From contig NZ_BJUK01000003.1 of NCBI RefSeq assembly GCF_007989625.1, positions 94,756 through 158,755 of the forward strand: a stretch of 64,000 nt of DNA. Direction: 5' to 3'. A program made the translations under genes and the position numbers. Positions 26,937 to 35,599 of the stretch are shown here, in pieces. The stretch is from Bisbaumannia pacifica (lineage in GTDB: Bacteria; Pseudomonadota; Gammaproteobacteria; Pseudomonadales; Halomonadaceae). The number at the start of each line of letters is the position of its first letter. Within the stretch, counting starts at the first letter, position 1. The notes beneath the pieces are model-generated. The model made no database searches and was not told the DNA's origin. It saw only the letters and a program-made list of their open reading frames with translations.

Positions 26937-28109
26937 TCAGTAGCTGGGCAGCGTCGCATCCACGTCGCGAATCCACGCGAGGATACCGCCCTCCAGGTTG
27001 CGCACGTCGCTGAAACCCAGACGTTGCAGGTCCAGCAGCACCGCCTTGGAGCGTAGCCCGCTCTTGCAGTGCAGGATCAAAGGGGTGTCCTTGCCGAAAC
27101 ACGCTTCTATCTCGGTGGCAATCGACGAGCTCTTGGGCATATGACGGGCGCCGTCGATATGCACGATGTCCCACTCGGTGCGTTCGCGGACATCGATCAC
27201 CTCGTGGTGCGCGCCCCGCTCACGCAACGCTTTCAGTTCGACGGCACTGATCGATGGAATGTCCGACTCCTGCACGCCGAGGGGCCGATTCAGGCCGCAG
27301 AAGGCCTGGTAGTCGCTCAGCTCGGTGATCGGCCTACGGTCCGGGGCGCGGCGCAGGGCGATCTGCCGGTAGGTCATGTCCAAGGCGTCGTAGACCATCA
27401 GCCGGCCGAGCAGCGGTTCGCCGATGCCGGTGATCAGCTTCACCGCCTCGGTGGCCATGATCGAGCCGATTGAGGCACAGAGGATCCCCAGCACCCCACC
27501 CTCGGAGCACGACGGCGCCAGTTCCGGAGGCGGCGGCTCGGGGTAGAGGTCGCGGTAGTTGAGGCCGGCACCACGGGGTGCGTCCTCCCAGAACACCGAG
27601 ACCTGCCCCTCGAAGCGGAAGATCGAGCCCCACACGTAGGGCTTACCAGCCAGCACGCAGGCATCGTTGACCAGGTAGCGGGTGGCGAAGTTGTCGGTAC
27701 CATCGAGGATCAGGTCGTACTGCGAGAACAGCTGTACGGCCATTTCCGCCTCGAGGCGGTCGGTGTGCAGCTCCAGGTTCACATAGGGGTTCAACTCACG
27801 GATAGCCGCGGCAGCACTCTCGACTTTCCGCTGGCCAACAGTGGAGACCTTGTGAATCACCTGGCGCTGCAGGTTGGATTCGTCGACCACGTCGAAATCG
27901 ATGATGCCCAGCGTACCGACCCCGGCTGCGGCCAAGTAGAGCAAGGTCGGTGACCCCAGGCCGCCGGCGCCGATCACCAGCACTCGGGCGCTCTTGAGGC
28001 GACGCTGGCCATCCAACCCCACATCCGGAATCAGCAGGTGTCGGCTATAGCGAGATATTTCTTCTTTGCCCAAGGTGGCAGTGGGATCAACCAAGGGTGG
28101 AAGCTGCAT
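26937..28109 (-). CDS. MoeZ-like adenylyltransferase/sulfurtransferase (ThiF + rhodanese)
   Basis: A 390-residue E1-like enzyme. The N-terminal ThiF/MoeB domain (about 10-265) has VLVIGAGGLGSPT for ATP, DGTDNFATRYLVND, and PSCSEGGVLG. The C-terminal rhodanese domain (about 285-388) has the active-site Cys in LHCKSGLRS. It should adenylate the Gly-Gly end of the CysO-like protein and then transfer sulfur to make a thiocarboxylate. It lacks the usual CxxC zinc pairs, as does mycobacterial MoeZ. It is followed by the Mec gene after 37 bases. The E1-specific partner for molybdopterin is not in this operon. Confidence 0.88.
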   Translation of the reverse strand: MQLPPLVDPTATLGKEEISRYSRHLLIPDVGLDGQRRLKSARVLVIGAGGLGSPTLLYLAAAGVGTLGIIDFDVVDESNLQRQVIHKVSTVGQRKVESAAAAIRELNPYVNLELHTDRLEAEMAVQLFSQYDLILDGTDNFATRYLVNDACVLAGKPYVWGSIFRFEGQVSVFWEDAPRGAGLNYRDLYPEPPPPELAPSCSEGGVLGILCASIGSIMATEAVKLITGIGEPLLGRLMVYDALDMTYRQIALRRAPDRRPITELSDYQAFCGLNRPLGVQESDIPSISAVELKALRERGAHHEVIDVRERTEWDIVHIDGARHMPKSSSIATEIEACFGKDTPLILHCKSGLRSKAVLLDLQRLGFSDVRNLEGGILAWIRDVDATLPSY

Positions 28110-28257
28110 GTTCGTCTATCCTCATAAAGTAATGCGTCTCATTAACTTATCAGCTTCACTGATTGCCGCCACAGGCAATAGATCTGTCATTAGGAGAGAT
28201 TCGTATGCCGTTCGAAGTCAGGCGAATAAAAGAGCCAAAGACCTTGTGAAGGCCCTG
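28110..28257 (-). other. Widest gap inside the long operon
   Basis: 148 bases between the PigE-like and MoeZ-like genes, more AT-rich than the flanking genes. It holds a small hairpin, ATTGCC paired with GGCAAT around 28163-28180, without a T-run. It could contain an internal promoter for the sulfur module, but no clear -35/-10 pair is seen. Confidence 0.4.
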
Positions 28258-30768
28258 TCACTCCACAACCGTCGACATGTCCTGGCATACGGCCGCAAAG
28301 GCCTTCACAAAATGCAATGCCTCCTGCTCGCTAAGCCCCAGTGGTGGCTGGATGCGCATGACCCGATTGTTGTTGGCGGTGACAAAAGTGAGGATTCCAT
28401 GCTCCTGCGACAACTTGGTCACGAAGCGCAGCACGAACATCTCCTCGAAGTTCTTTTCTAGCTCTTCGATGGCTTCGCGGATCAGCCGCTTGGCCTTGCC
28501 CGGCATCATCCGGTAGGTGCCCGCCGCGTTGCCCGGCATGCGGCTGGCGAACTCGCGAACGAAGGCCTCCACCCCGCCGCCGAAGCTATTCTGGAACTCG
28601 ATGGCGATCATCAGTCCGCGCCCGCGAACTTCACGGATGAACGGGTAGTCGGCCACCGCCTCGCTGAGCACATCCTTGAGCATGCCGCCGACCCGTGCCG
28701 CATTGCCCGGCAGATCCTCGGACGCGATCACGTCCAGGGTCGCCATGGCCGAAGCCGCCGCCAGGTTGCCGCCACCAAAGGTAGAAGTGTGCAGGGCGAA
28801 GCTGTCGATGTTGCCGTAGGCGCGGTCCCAGAGGTCCGCCCGCGACAGCGTCGCGCCGATGGGCACGGCGCCGCCGGAGAGAGACTTGGACAGCACCAGG
28901 ATGTCCGGCTCGACGCCCTCCCACTCACAGGCAAACAGCTTGCCGGTACGGCCCAGGCCGGTCTGGACCTCGTCGAGGATGAGGATGCAGTCGTGGTCGC
29001 TGCACAGCTCACGGACCCGATTCAGGTAGCCCACCGGCGGTACCACCACCCCACCCTCGCCCTGGATGGGCTCGAGGATGAAGGCGCCGACGTCACCTAC
29101 CAGCAAAGCCTTTTCCAGCGCCTCGGTGTCACCGAAGGGGATCGAGTCACAGCGTGGCAGCAGCGGCTTGAACGGCTGCCGGTGCTTGTCGCGCCCGGTG
29201 ACGGAGAGTGCACCAAGGGTCTTGCCGTGGTAGCCGTTGTCGCAGTACAGCACCCGCGAACCATCCATGGCGGCGATGGCCAGCTTCAGCGCCGCTTCCA
29301 CCGCCTCGGTGCCCGAGTTGCTGAAGAACACCCGGCCCAGGCTGCCCGGCGCCAGCTCACTCAGGCGCTGCGCCAGCAGGCTGGTCTGCAGCGGTACCGA
29401 GACGTACTGGACGAAGGTCGGATGCTCCTGCTGCAGGTAGCGCTGCAGGGCAGCATTGACCTGCGGGTGGTTATGTCCGGTGTTGAGGCAGCCATAGCCG
29501 GCGACAAAATCAAGGTAGCGGCTGCCGTCCAGGTCGGTCAGCCAGCAGCCGCGACCGTGGCTGAACACCCGCTCGATGTGGTTGAAGGTGTAGAACTCGC
29601 GGAGGATCGGGTTGATGTGCTCGCCGAAGCAGCGTAGTGCCTCGCTGCGCAGTTGCGGCTTCTCTGCCAGGGTCAGCGGCTGGCCGCTCGGGTGGTGGAA
29701 ACGCCGCAGCCCGTCGAAGTCGGCCTGGGTCAGGCGCTCGCCATAGGAGGCCATCGGCGTCGGCAGCAGACCGTGGCCTTCTGCCAGGCGGCCGATCTCC
29801 AGCACGTTGTCTTGCGGCAGCTCGCGGCCGATGGAGAAAGGCTCAGCGCGCCCTTCCAGACCCAGCACCAGGGTTTCCGCCAGGCAGCCGTTGAGGAACT
29901 TCTTCGGCGACAGGCCCATGCTCTCGCCGCCGAAGCGCAGCGACGAGCCGGCCGAAACCAGCCCGCCGTCGATGATCAGGATGTCGCTGCGATCCTGCCG
30001 GTAGGGCATCACGTCGCGCGGCAGCGCCGCGTCCACCACCACCGAGCCCGGCACCAGGCGGTAGGGATCGATGACGCCGCCGCTGGAAGTGGCGGCGACG
30101 TAGAAGCGCACGCTGTCGTAACAGCTCTGCATGTCATTGCTCAGCCGCACGCGACTGCGCAGGTCTTCCGGCAGGTACTCCAGGCCCCGGCGTGACTGTT
30201 CCTCAGCGCCGCGATGAATCAGGCACAGCCGGCAACCGTCATGGCCGAGTAGCTTGGCAATGGCCAGGGCGATGGAGCCGGGATAGCCGACCACCGCCAC
30301 CTCGGTGTCCTCCGGATTCACCCCCAGGCGCACCATGGCTTCCAGCACGTTGCGGTAGGCCGCGTAGGCGGTCAGCGAGTTGCCGGTGGTAACTGGCACC
30401 CCGGTACGCTCCAGGGTCTGCAGGCCACGGCTGCCGACGATAGCGGTAAAACCACCGAGGCCGACCAGTTGGGCGCCCTGCTCCTTCAGGCTGTTCACCC
30501 CTTCGACCACCCTCCGGGCGATGGCACGCGGCTGAGCGAGCATTTCCTCGGCGGTCAGCGGCATATAGTGGACGATGCCCTCACAGACCGCGCCGCGGGC
30601 ACTGACGATGCGGCCGAAGTCGGTGAAAGGTACCAGGTTGCGCCATCGCCAGAGGTCATGGCTGTAGCTGCGGTCCTGCTCGGCGATGCCACGATCAAGC
30701 AGGTCGAGGAGTTTCACATGGCGTTTGAGCGCCATTGAGGTTGGGTGCGCGATAAAGCCGAATTTCAT
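28258..30768 (-). CDS. PigE-like bifunctional acyl-thioester reductase / aminotransferase
   Basis: An 836-residue fusion. Residues 1 to about 350 match the reductase-like half of PigE and, more distantly, acyl-ACP reductases: MKFGFIAHPTS at the start, LVGLGGFTAIVG (101-112) and a Rossmann-type VVGYPGSIALA (159-169). Residues about 385-836 are a class III PLP aminotransferase with NSGTEAVEAALK and the PLP lysine Lys628 in VLSKSLSGG. In prodigiosin synthesis PigE is proposed to make 2-octenal and later to transaminate 3-acetyloctanal, which cyclises to a pyrroline. The ATG at 30768 has AAGGA upstream and matches the PigE start. Tambjamine TamH is a second precedent for such fusions. Confidence 0.82.
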   Translation of the reverse strand: MKFGFIAHPTSMALKRHVKLLDLLDRGIAEQDRSYSHDLWRWRNLVPFTDFGRIVSARGAVCEGIVHYMPLTAEEMLAQPRAIARRVVEGVNSLKEQGAQLVGLGGFTAIVGSRGLQTLERTGVPVTTGNSLTAYAAYRNVLEAMVRLGVNPEDTEVAVVGYPGSIALAIAKLLGHDGCRLCLIHRGAEEQSRRGLEYLPEDLRSRVRLSNDMQSCYDSVRFYVAATSSGGVIDPYRLVPGSVVVDAALPRDVMPYRQDRSDILIIDGGLVSAGSSLRFGGESMGLSPKKFLNGCLAETLVLGLEGRAEPFSIGRELPQDNVLEIGRLAEGHGLLPTPMASYGERLTQADFDGLRRFHHPSGQPLTLAEKPQLRSEALRCFGEHINPILREFYTFNHIERVFSHGRGCWLTDLDGSRYLDFVAGYGCLNTGHNHPQVNAALQRYLQQEHPTFVQYVSVPLQTSLLAQRLSELAPGSLGRVFFSNSGTEAVEAALKLAIAAMDGSRVLYCDNGYHGKTLGALSVTGRDKHRQPFKPLLPRCDSIPFGDTEALEKALLVGDVGAFILEPIQGEGGVVVPPVGYLNRVRELCSDHDCILILDEVQTGLGRTGKLFACEWEGVEPDILVLSKSLSGGAVPIGATLSRADLWDRAYGNIDSFALHTSTFGGGNLAAASAMATLDVIASEDLPGNAARVGGMLKDVLSEAVADYPFIREVRGRGLMIAIEFQNSFGGGVEAFVREFASRMPGNAAGTYRMMPGKAKRLIREAIEELEKNFEEMFVLRFVTKLSQEHGILTFVTANNNRVMRIQPPLGLSEQEALHFVKAFAAVCQDMSTVVE

Positions 30769-30793
30769 GGTTCGAGAATCCTTGTGATCGGTA

Positions 30794-33208
30794 TCACTGA
30801 CGATTCCAAGCGGTTTCGGAAACCAGGCTGAGACCGTCCCCGTCGGAGTTATGGGCGAGGGCCACGTCAATGATGTTGAGCTGACCGGGAGCGGTCAGGG
30901 CATTGCGCAGGAAGTCGGGATCGAACTGCACCACTCGGCTGCGATTTACGCTGATCGCCCCGCTCCGCTCCATGGCCAGCCCCGCCGCCGGCGCGGTCAC
31001 CGCCACTTGGTGTGCCCCGTTGTGCGCGTAGCGCTTGTCCAGGTAGGTCTGGATCATCGAGAGCACGCCGTTGGTCAGATAGAACAGCGTGACGTTCTTC
31101 GTCGCTCCGCGCGGGTCCTGGGCCAGGCTGGCGGCCAGGCGTGTCTCGATGTCCGGCACCAGCGCCCGCGCGCCGTCACCGATGAAGGCCAGCACATTTC
31201 CTTCGGTAGTGGTCGCGATATACGGCAACGCCATCAGGCCATCACCCATCAGCGCCCGGCCGTACCAGCCGGAGAATCCTGGCCCGGTGCGCGGCACGTT
31301 GCGCAACGCGGAAATACCGCAACGACCAACGTCGTAGATGCCGGTGTAGCGGTAGTCGTGGCACTCGATCAGCTCGCGCACCAGTCTGCCCAGACGCAGG
31401 AAGAAATAATTGGCGGTCATCGGCAACGTCGCGATATGGTCCACCGGCACCGCTTCGGGAATCTCTCGCACGCTGGCCAGCTTGGCACGGCGTAGGGCCA
31501 GTACCGCCGGATCCACTGCCAGGTTGGCCTGAACGTGGCCGAGAAACAGGTCCAGCGGCATGTCCAGCGCCAAGTCGGTGAACGGCGACAGATGGCGCGG
31601 CTCGTGGTTGACCTGCACCACGCGGACCTGGCGCTTCAGCTTGCCTTCGGAGAGCGGTGTGGCGGCCTGGTCCACCTTGCTTTTGAGGAAGAACAGACAC
31701 TGCTCGTCCGGCCCGAGCACCTCGTGATTCTTGTGCAGGAAGCGGTAGATGCGCCGGCCGAAACCGTAAAGCGACAGCGATCCGAGGTAGTTTGGCACCA
31801 GCCGTCCCCGGCGGTAGGGTCCGACACTGCCCGGCTGGGTGATGGTGTCGGTCAGGGCGATGCCGGCTGCCTCGGCGATGGCATAGACCTGTTCGCGCTG
31901 CGCGTCAGAGAGTTTGCCGCACTGCCAGAGCATCTGCTGCGGCGCCTGGTTGATCATCAGCATTGCCTCGGCCAGGGCCGCTCTCTGCGCATCGCTCAAG
32001 GTACCGAGCCCTCTCTCTGCCCGTGGCGGCAGGGAAACATCCAGAGACTGCCGCGGACACGATTCCAATACCGCCTGGGTCGCCAGAATGAACACCGGCT
32101 CAGGACGCTCGGCGAGCAGCGAGAAGGCTTCCGCCAGTTTCGCCGTTATCTCCCCCACCTTGAGAATAAACACGCATCGTAGCCTGCGTGCGGCGATCAC
32201 CTGACGGCCATCGTTTTCCGAGTCCATAGTGCCCTGGAAGGCAAACCAGGTGTCATCGGGGGAATCGGCACAAATGATCAACCCGGGAGCCCTGGCACGC
32301 TTGAGGTTAGCAAGGGTGCCGCGGAACTCGTCCAGCATCCCGGAGGTCACCGTTATCACATACGCTCGGTCGTAAAGCTGCCACCCCGCCAGAGCACTGA
32401 CCGCCAGGCTATGCTCATTGCAACCGTGCAGGCACCGCACTCCTGTGTTCTTGACCCTCTGCTGCATGGACTGGATCAGTCCAGCCACCATGGACCCGGT
32501 GTAGGAATGGAAATCCCAGTTTTCCTGCCATTGATCGAACATGAAGCGTGCTACTTCAGAGGCGATGCTCACCGGTGGAAGAGTTTGGCCAACCGACCGG
32601 GCCAACATGCGATTGAAATGGGCATGTTCGAGATGATCCACGGCAATCCGCAGCAGATCGGCACGGCTCGCCGCCCGATCTTGCAACGGGACGCGCAGAT
32701 GCCGGTTACCGCCTGTCCGCGCCACCCACTCTGGAAGGGCCTGGCGAGAGCAGTAGAGTAGAGCCGAGTGCGGAGACAAACGTGGCGTTGCGTCGCTCTC
32801 ATGCCGATAAGCGGTAAACAAGGCATCGAATGGGTCTTCTCCCACCTCATCATGGTGAGAAGCATCAATGATAAAGATCTCGACTCGCGGTCTTCTGCCG
32901 TGGAACACCTGCTGCGCCTGCGCATCCTCCAGGGTACAGAAATGCAGCAGTTCGATTTCCATCGGCTGTTGCCATGCCGCCAGGCTACCCTGCAGATAGC
33001 ACTCGGCTTGGGACATCAACGCCTCCAACACCCTGCCGCTATGCGCCCCCCCATCTATCATGCAGCACGATTTCCCGGCATCGGCAGGCACCGTCGGCCC
33101 TTCGCCAGACAGGGGGGCCAGCCCATGATTGAGCTGTTGGACGACGAAGGACACATCATCGAGCAATTCCGGCGACCGCGTGACGAGGCATATACCCAGC
33201 GCTTCCAT
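30794..33208 (-). CDS. PigD-like thiamine-diphosphate-dependent enzyme
   Basis: An 804-residue protein. After an N-terminal extension of about 210 residues without a known domain, a ThDP pyrimidine-binding domain follows with the conserved Glu265 in GCNEHSLAVSALAGW. A middle domain and a pyrophosphate domain come next, the latter with GDG at 677-679 followed by the TNG segment about 30 residues on, the ThDP/Mg motif. Overall size and architecture, and the PigE-like partner 25 bases downstream, point to PigD, which adds the acetyl carbanion of pyruvate to an enal (Stetter reaction). A strong AGGAGG lies upstream; of the two adjacent ATGs the second (33208) has better spacing. Another carboligase activity is possible. 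Confidence 0.72.
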   Translation of the reverse strand: MEALGICLVTRSPELLDDVSFVVQQLNHGLAPLSGEGPTVPADAGKSCCMIDGGAHSGRVLEALMSQAECYLQGSLAAWQQPMEIELLHFCTLEDAQAQQVFHGRRPRVEIFIIDASHHDEVGEDPFDALFTAYRHESDATPRLSPHSALLYCSRQALPEWVARTGGNRHLRVPLQDRAASRADLLRIAVDHLEHAHFNRMLARSVGQTLPPVSIASEVARFMFDQWQENWDFHSYTGSMVAGLIQSMQQRVKNTGVRCLHGCNEHSLAVSALAGWQLYDRAYVITVTSGMLDEFRGTLANLKRARAPGLIICADSPDDTWFAFQGTMDSENDGRQVIAARRLRCVFILKVGEITAKLAEAFSLLAERPEPVFILATQAVLESCPRQSLDVSLPPRAERGLGTLSDAQRAALAEAMLMINQAPQQMLWQCGKLSDAQREQVYAIAEAAGIALTDTITQPGSVGPYRRGRLVPNYLGSLSLYGFGRRIYRFLHKNHEVLGPDEQCLFFLKSKVDQAATPLSEGKLKRQVRVVQVNHEPRHLSPFTDLALDMPLDLFLGHVQANLAVDPAVLALRRAKLASVREIPEAVPVDHIATLPMTANYFFLRLGRLVRELIECHDYRYTGIYDVGRCGISALRNVPRTGPGFSGWYGRALMGDGLMALPYIATTTEGNVLAFIGDGARALVPDIETRLAASLAQDPRGATKNVTLFYLTNGVLSMIQTYLDKRYAHNGAHQVAVTAPAAGLAMERSGAISVNRSRVVQFDPDFLRNALTAPGQLNIIDVALAHNSDGDGLSLVSETAWNRQ

Positions 33209-33233
33209 CATCTCCTCCTATGCGCAGATGGCA

Positions 33234-34562
33234 TCATTTCGCTTGATACCCACGCTCTCCTGATATCGACGCCACCCCAGGAGCCATCACCTGGCGGGAG
33301 ACTGCACCCACATCGCTCCCTTGGGTCGCATCCCCCCGCCCTACAGGCTTCGCCACCCTCGCCAGGATACGGCGGCTGCTCACGGCCAGACCCCATACCC
33401 CGAGAGCGGCCAGGGTCAGACCGAGCAACATGCCGTCATGGCCGAGACGATCGAGCAGCACCCCGGCCGCCACGGGCACCGAGAGGCGGGTCATCACGAA
33501 GAGACTGGCTTGCAAGCCATAGTCGACGGCGCGCCGCCGAGGCCGGGTGAAGTACATCATCAGTCCGAAAAGCAGCGAGGAGATCGCGCCCATGGCCACC
33601 GCGACCAGGGCCGTCCCCAGGAGCAAGCCGATCGTTCCGGCGCCGCGCCACACCATCGTCGTCAAGACGGCCAGGGCGCACAGGCAGAAACCGGTGAAAA
33701 GCGGCATGGCGCGCCCGGGCCCCAGGTACCGGGCCATACGACCTCCCATCACACTGGCCAGGGCGCCCAGCGTCCCGCCACCCACACCCACCAGCCAGGC
33801 CACCTGCTCGGCCGGCATGCCCAGGTCGAGCATCAAGGGCTTGAGATAGAGCCAGGCGGCACCGATGAAGGGGAAGGCGGTGAGTAACAGGCAAGTCCAA
33901 CGCTTCGCTCCCGGTTGGGCGAAGTAGCCACGCCAGCCGCCCTCCTCCATGCTTGCGGCGGCGCTCTTCCTGCCGGTCTCGGGTGCCTCGCCGGGCACTG
34001 CCAGCAGGACGGCTCCCACCACCAACGCCGCGGCCATCAGCAGGAAGGGGGCCGACCAGCCCCAGCGGCCATGCACCACCAACATCACACCGCCGCCGAG
34101 AATGGCCGCCAGGAACAGGGCCGCCGAGCGGATGGCTCCGGCCCTCAGGCGCTCGCTTTCCGGCAACAACTTGATCGCCAGGGCATTGGCGGGAATATCC
34201 GCCCAGGTCGCCAGGAGGCCAGCGAGAAACGCCAGGGCAAATAGCCCCCCGCGGCTGCCGGGCCCCTCCATCCACCCGATCACTGCCAGGGTGACCGCCA
34301 GCAACAGACTCAGCAGCATGGCCCAGCCCCGATAGTGGCCACTTCCAAAGCGCCAGCGCTCGACCGGTGCGGCGAGGAGGAACTTGAGCACCGCCGGCAG
34401 GCCCGCCAGTTGAAACAGGCCGATATCGGTGCCCGACCAACCCTGCTCGCGCATCACCAGCGGCAATCCCAGCAGGAGATAGATACTCGGTAATGCCAGC
34501 ACGAGGTGTAGCCACCCGAACAACGCCTGGTAGCCCAGCATGCGTAAAAACGTAACGGTCAT
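33234..34562 (-). CDS. MFS transporter, RhtX/AmpG-like
   Basis: A 442-residue protein with about 12 hydrophobic segments and the start MTVTFLRMLGYQALFGW, resembling inner-membrane siderophore permeases of the RhtX/FptX group and AmpG. It overlaps the methyltransferase stop by 4 bases (ATGA) and is followed after 25 bases by the PigD-like gene. The position just behind a TonB receptor suggests uptake of the ligand across the inner membrane. No substrate can be read from the sequence. Confidence 0.75.
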   Translation of the reverse strand: MTVTFLRMLGYQALFGWLHLVLALPSIYLLLGLPLVMREQGWSGTDIGLFQLAGLPAVLKFLLAAPVERWRFGSGHYRGWAMLLSLLLAVTLAVIGWMEGPGSRGGLFALAFLAGLLATWADIPANALAIKLLPESERLRAGAIRSAALFLAAILGGGVMLVVHGRWGWSAPFLLMAAALVVGAVLLAVPGEAPETGRKSAAASMEEGGWRGYFAQPGAKRWTCLLLTAFPFIGAAWLYLKPLMLDLGMPAEQVAWLVGVGGGTLGALASVMGGRMARYLGPGRAMPLFTGFCLCALAVLTTMVWRGAGTIGLLLGTALVAVAMGAISSLLFGLMMYFTRPRRRAVDYGLQASLFVMTRLSVPVAAGVLLDRLGHDGMLLGLTLAALGVWGLAVSSRRILARVAKPVGRGDATQGSDVGAVSRQVMAPGVASISGERGYQAK

Positions 34563-35599
34563 ATCGGACTCCTGCGGCCAATCAGCACGGTGACGGGCGC
34601 CATGGGGAATGGCACGCCCGGGTAGCTTTCCAATCCCGTGAAGCCGGCGGCCGCCAGCGCTCGGCGCAGCTCTCCCTGCCGCGTCACCCGACGCCCCCGC
34701 ATGCACAGCGACAGGTAGTAGGGCAGGACCTCGAGCGCCTCGGTGGAGCCGTCGGGAAGCTCGGCCTGGGCGCAGATCAAGACGCCACCGGGTCGCAAGG
34801 CGGCAAGGATCTTGCGCAGGGAGGCGGCGGGATCGGGAACGAAATGCAATACCGACGAGCACCAGATCAGGTCGTATGCCTGCTCGCCGATGGCATCGCT
34901 GACCAGGTCCCCGCCACGGGCCTGCAGGCGCCCGGCCAGGCCTTCTCGCTCGAGATTCGCCTGCGCCACTTCGGCCGCTTCGGGCAGGTCGAACACCACG
35001 CCGCGCAGCCCGGGGTTGGCCTGGGCCAGGGCGATGGCAACCCCACCCGGGCCACCACCCAGGTCGAGCAGCCAGCGAACCCGGGGGAATTCCGGCAGAC
35101 GGGCCACGACGGCCAAGGCCGCATCGACGGTCGCGGCACGCTGCTCCTGGGCGATCTGACGGCGAGCCGCCTCCCGCCAGGCGGTCGCCGCCGGCGCGCT
35201 CCCTCCTCGCCCCGTGCGCACCAGCGTCCCGAGTTCGCCGCCGAAGTGGCGCAGCGATTGCCGCCGGAAACGCCAGGCGTCGCCACAGTAGCGTGGCGCG
35301 TTCGAATCGAAGAAGTATGTGGCGACCTCCGCCGAGCAGTAGCGCCACCTGCCAGGGACGCTGGTATCGGCCTGGCGCTCCAGCAGTCTCATGCTCCAGA
35401 GCAGTTCGAGCAGATAGCCGGTATTGCCGACGTCCAGGGTGAGCCGAGCGGCCACCTCCTTCACCGTCCCGGGGTCGACCAGCAGGCGGAAGAGGTCGAG
35501 CTCGAGGGCCTCGTGTAGCGCATCCGCTTGCACCGAGGCCAGGGCGATATCCCAATAAGGCTGTAGAGGATGGCGAGGCATGACGTTGAGAGAATTCAT
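34559..35599 (-). CDS. SAM-dependent methyltransferase (O-methyltransferase type)
   Basis: A 346-residue class I methyltransferase. The N-terminal helical, dimerisation-like half (about 10-110) resembles that of natural-product O-methyltransferases; the SAM motif I is WLLDLGGGPGGVAIALA near residue 180, and DLIWCSSVLHFVPDP follows. Substrate is unknown. It overlaps the TonB receptor stop and the MFS start by 4 bases each, so it is locked into this operon. It may modify the product of the PigD/PigE steps or the transported ligand. Confidence 0.8.
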   Translation of the reverse strand: MNSLNVMPRHPLQPYWDIALASVQADALHEALELDLFRLLVDPGTVKEVAARLTLDVGNTGYLLELLWSMRLLERQADTSVPGRWRYCSAEVATYFFDSNAPRYCGDAWRFRRQSLRHFGGELGTLVRTGRGGSAPAATAWREAARRQIAQEQRAATVDAALAVVARLPEFPRVRWLLDLGGGPGGVAIALAQANPGLRGVVFDLPEAAEVAQANLEREGLAGRLQARGGDLVSDAIGEQAYDLIWCSSVLHFVPDPAASLRKILAALRPGGVLICAQAELPDGSTEALEVLPYYLSLCMRGRRVTRQGELRRALAAAGFTGLESYPGVPFPMAPVTVLIGRRSPI

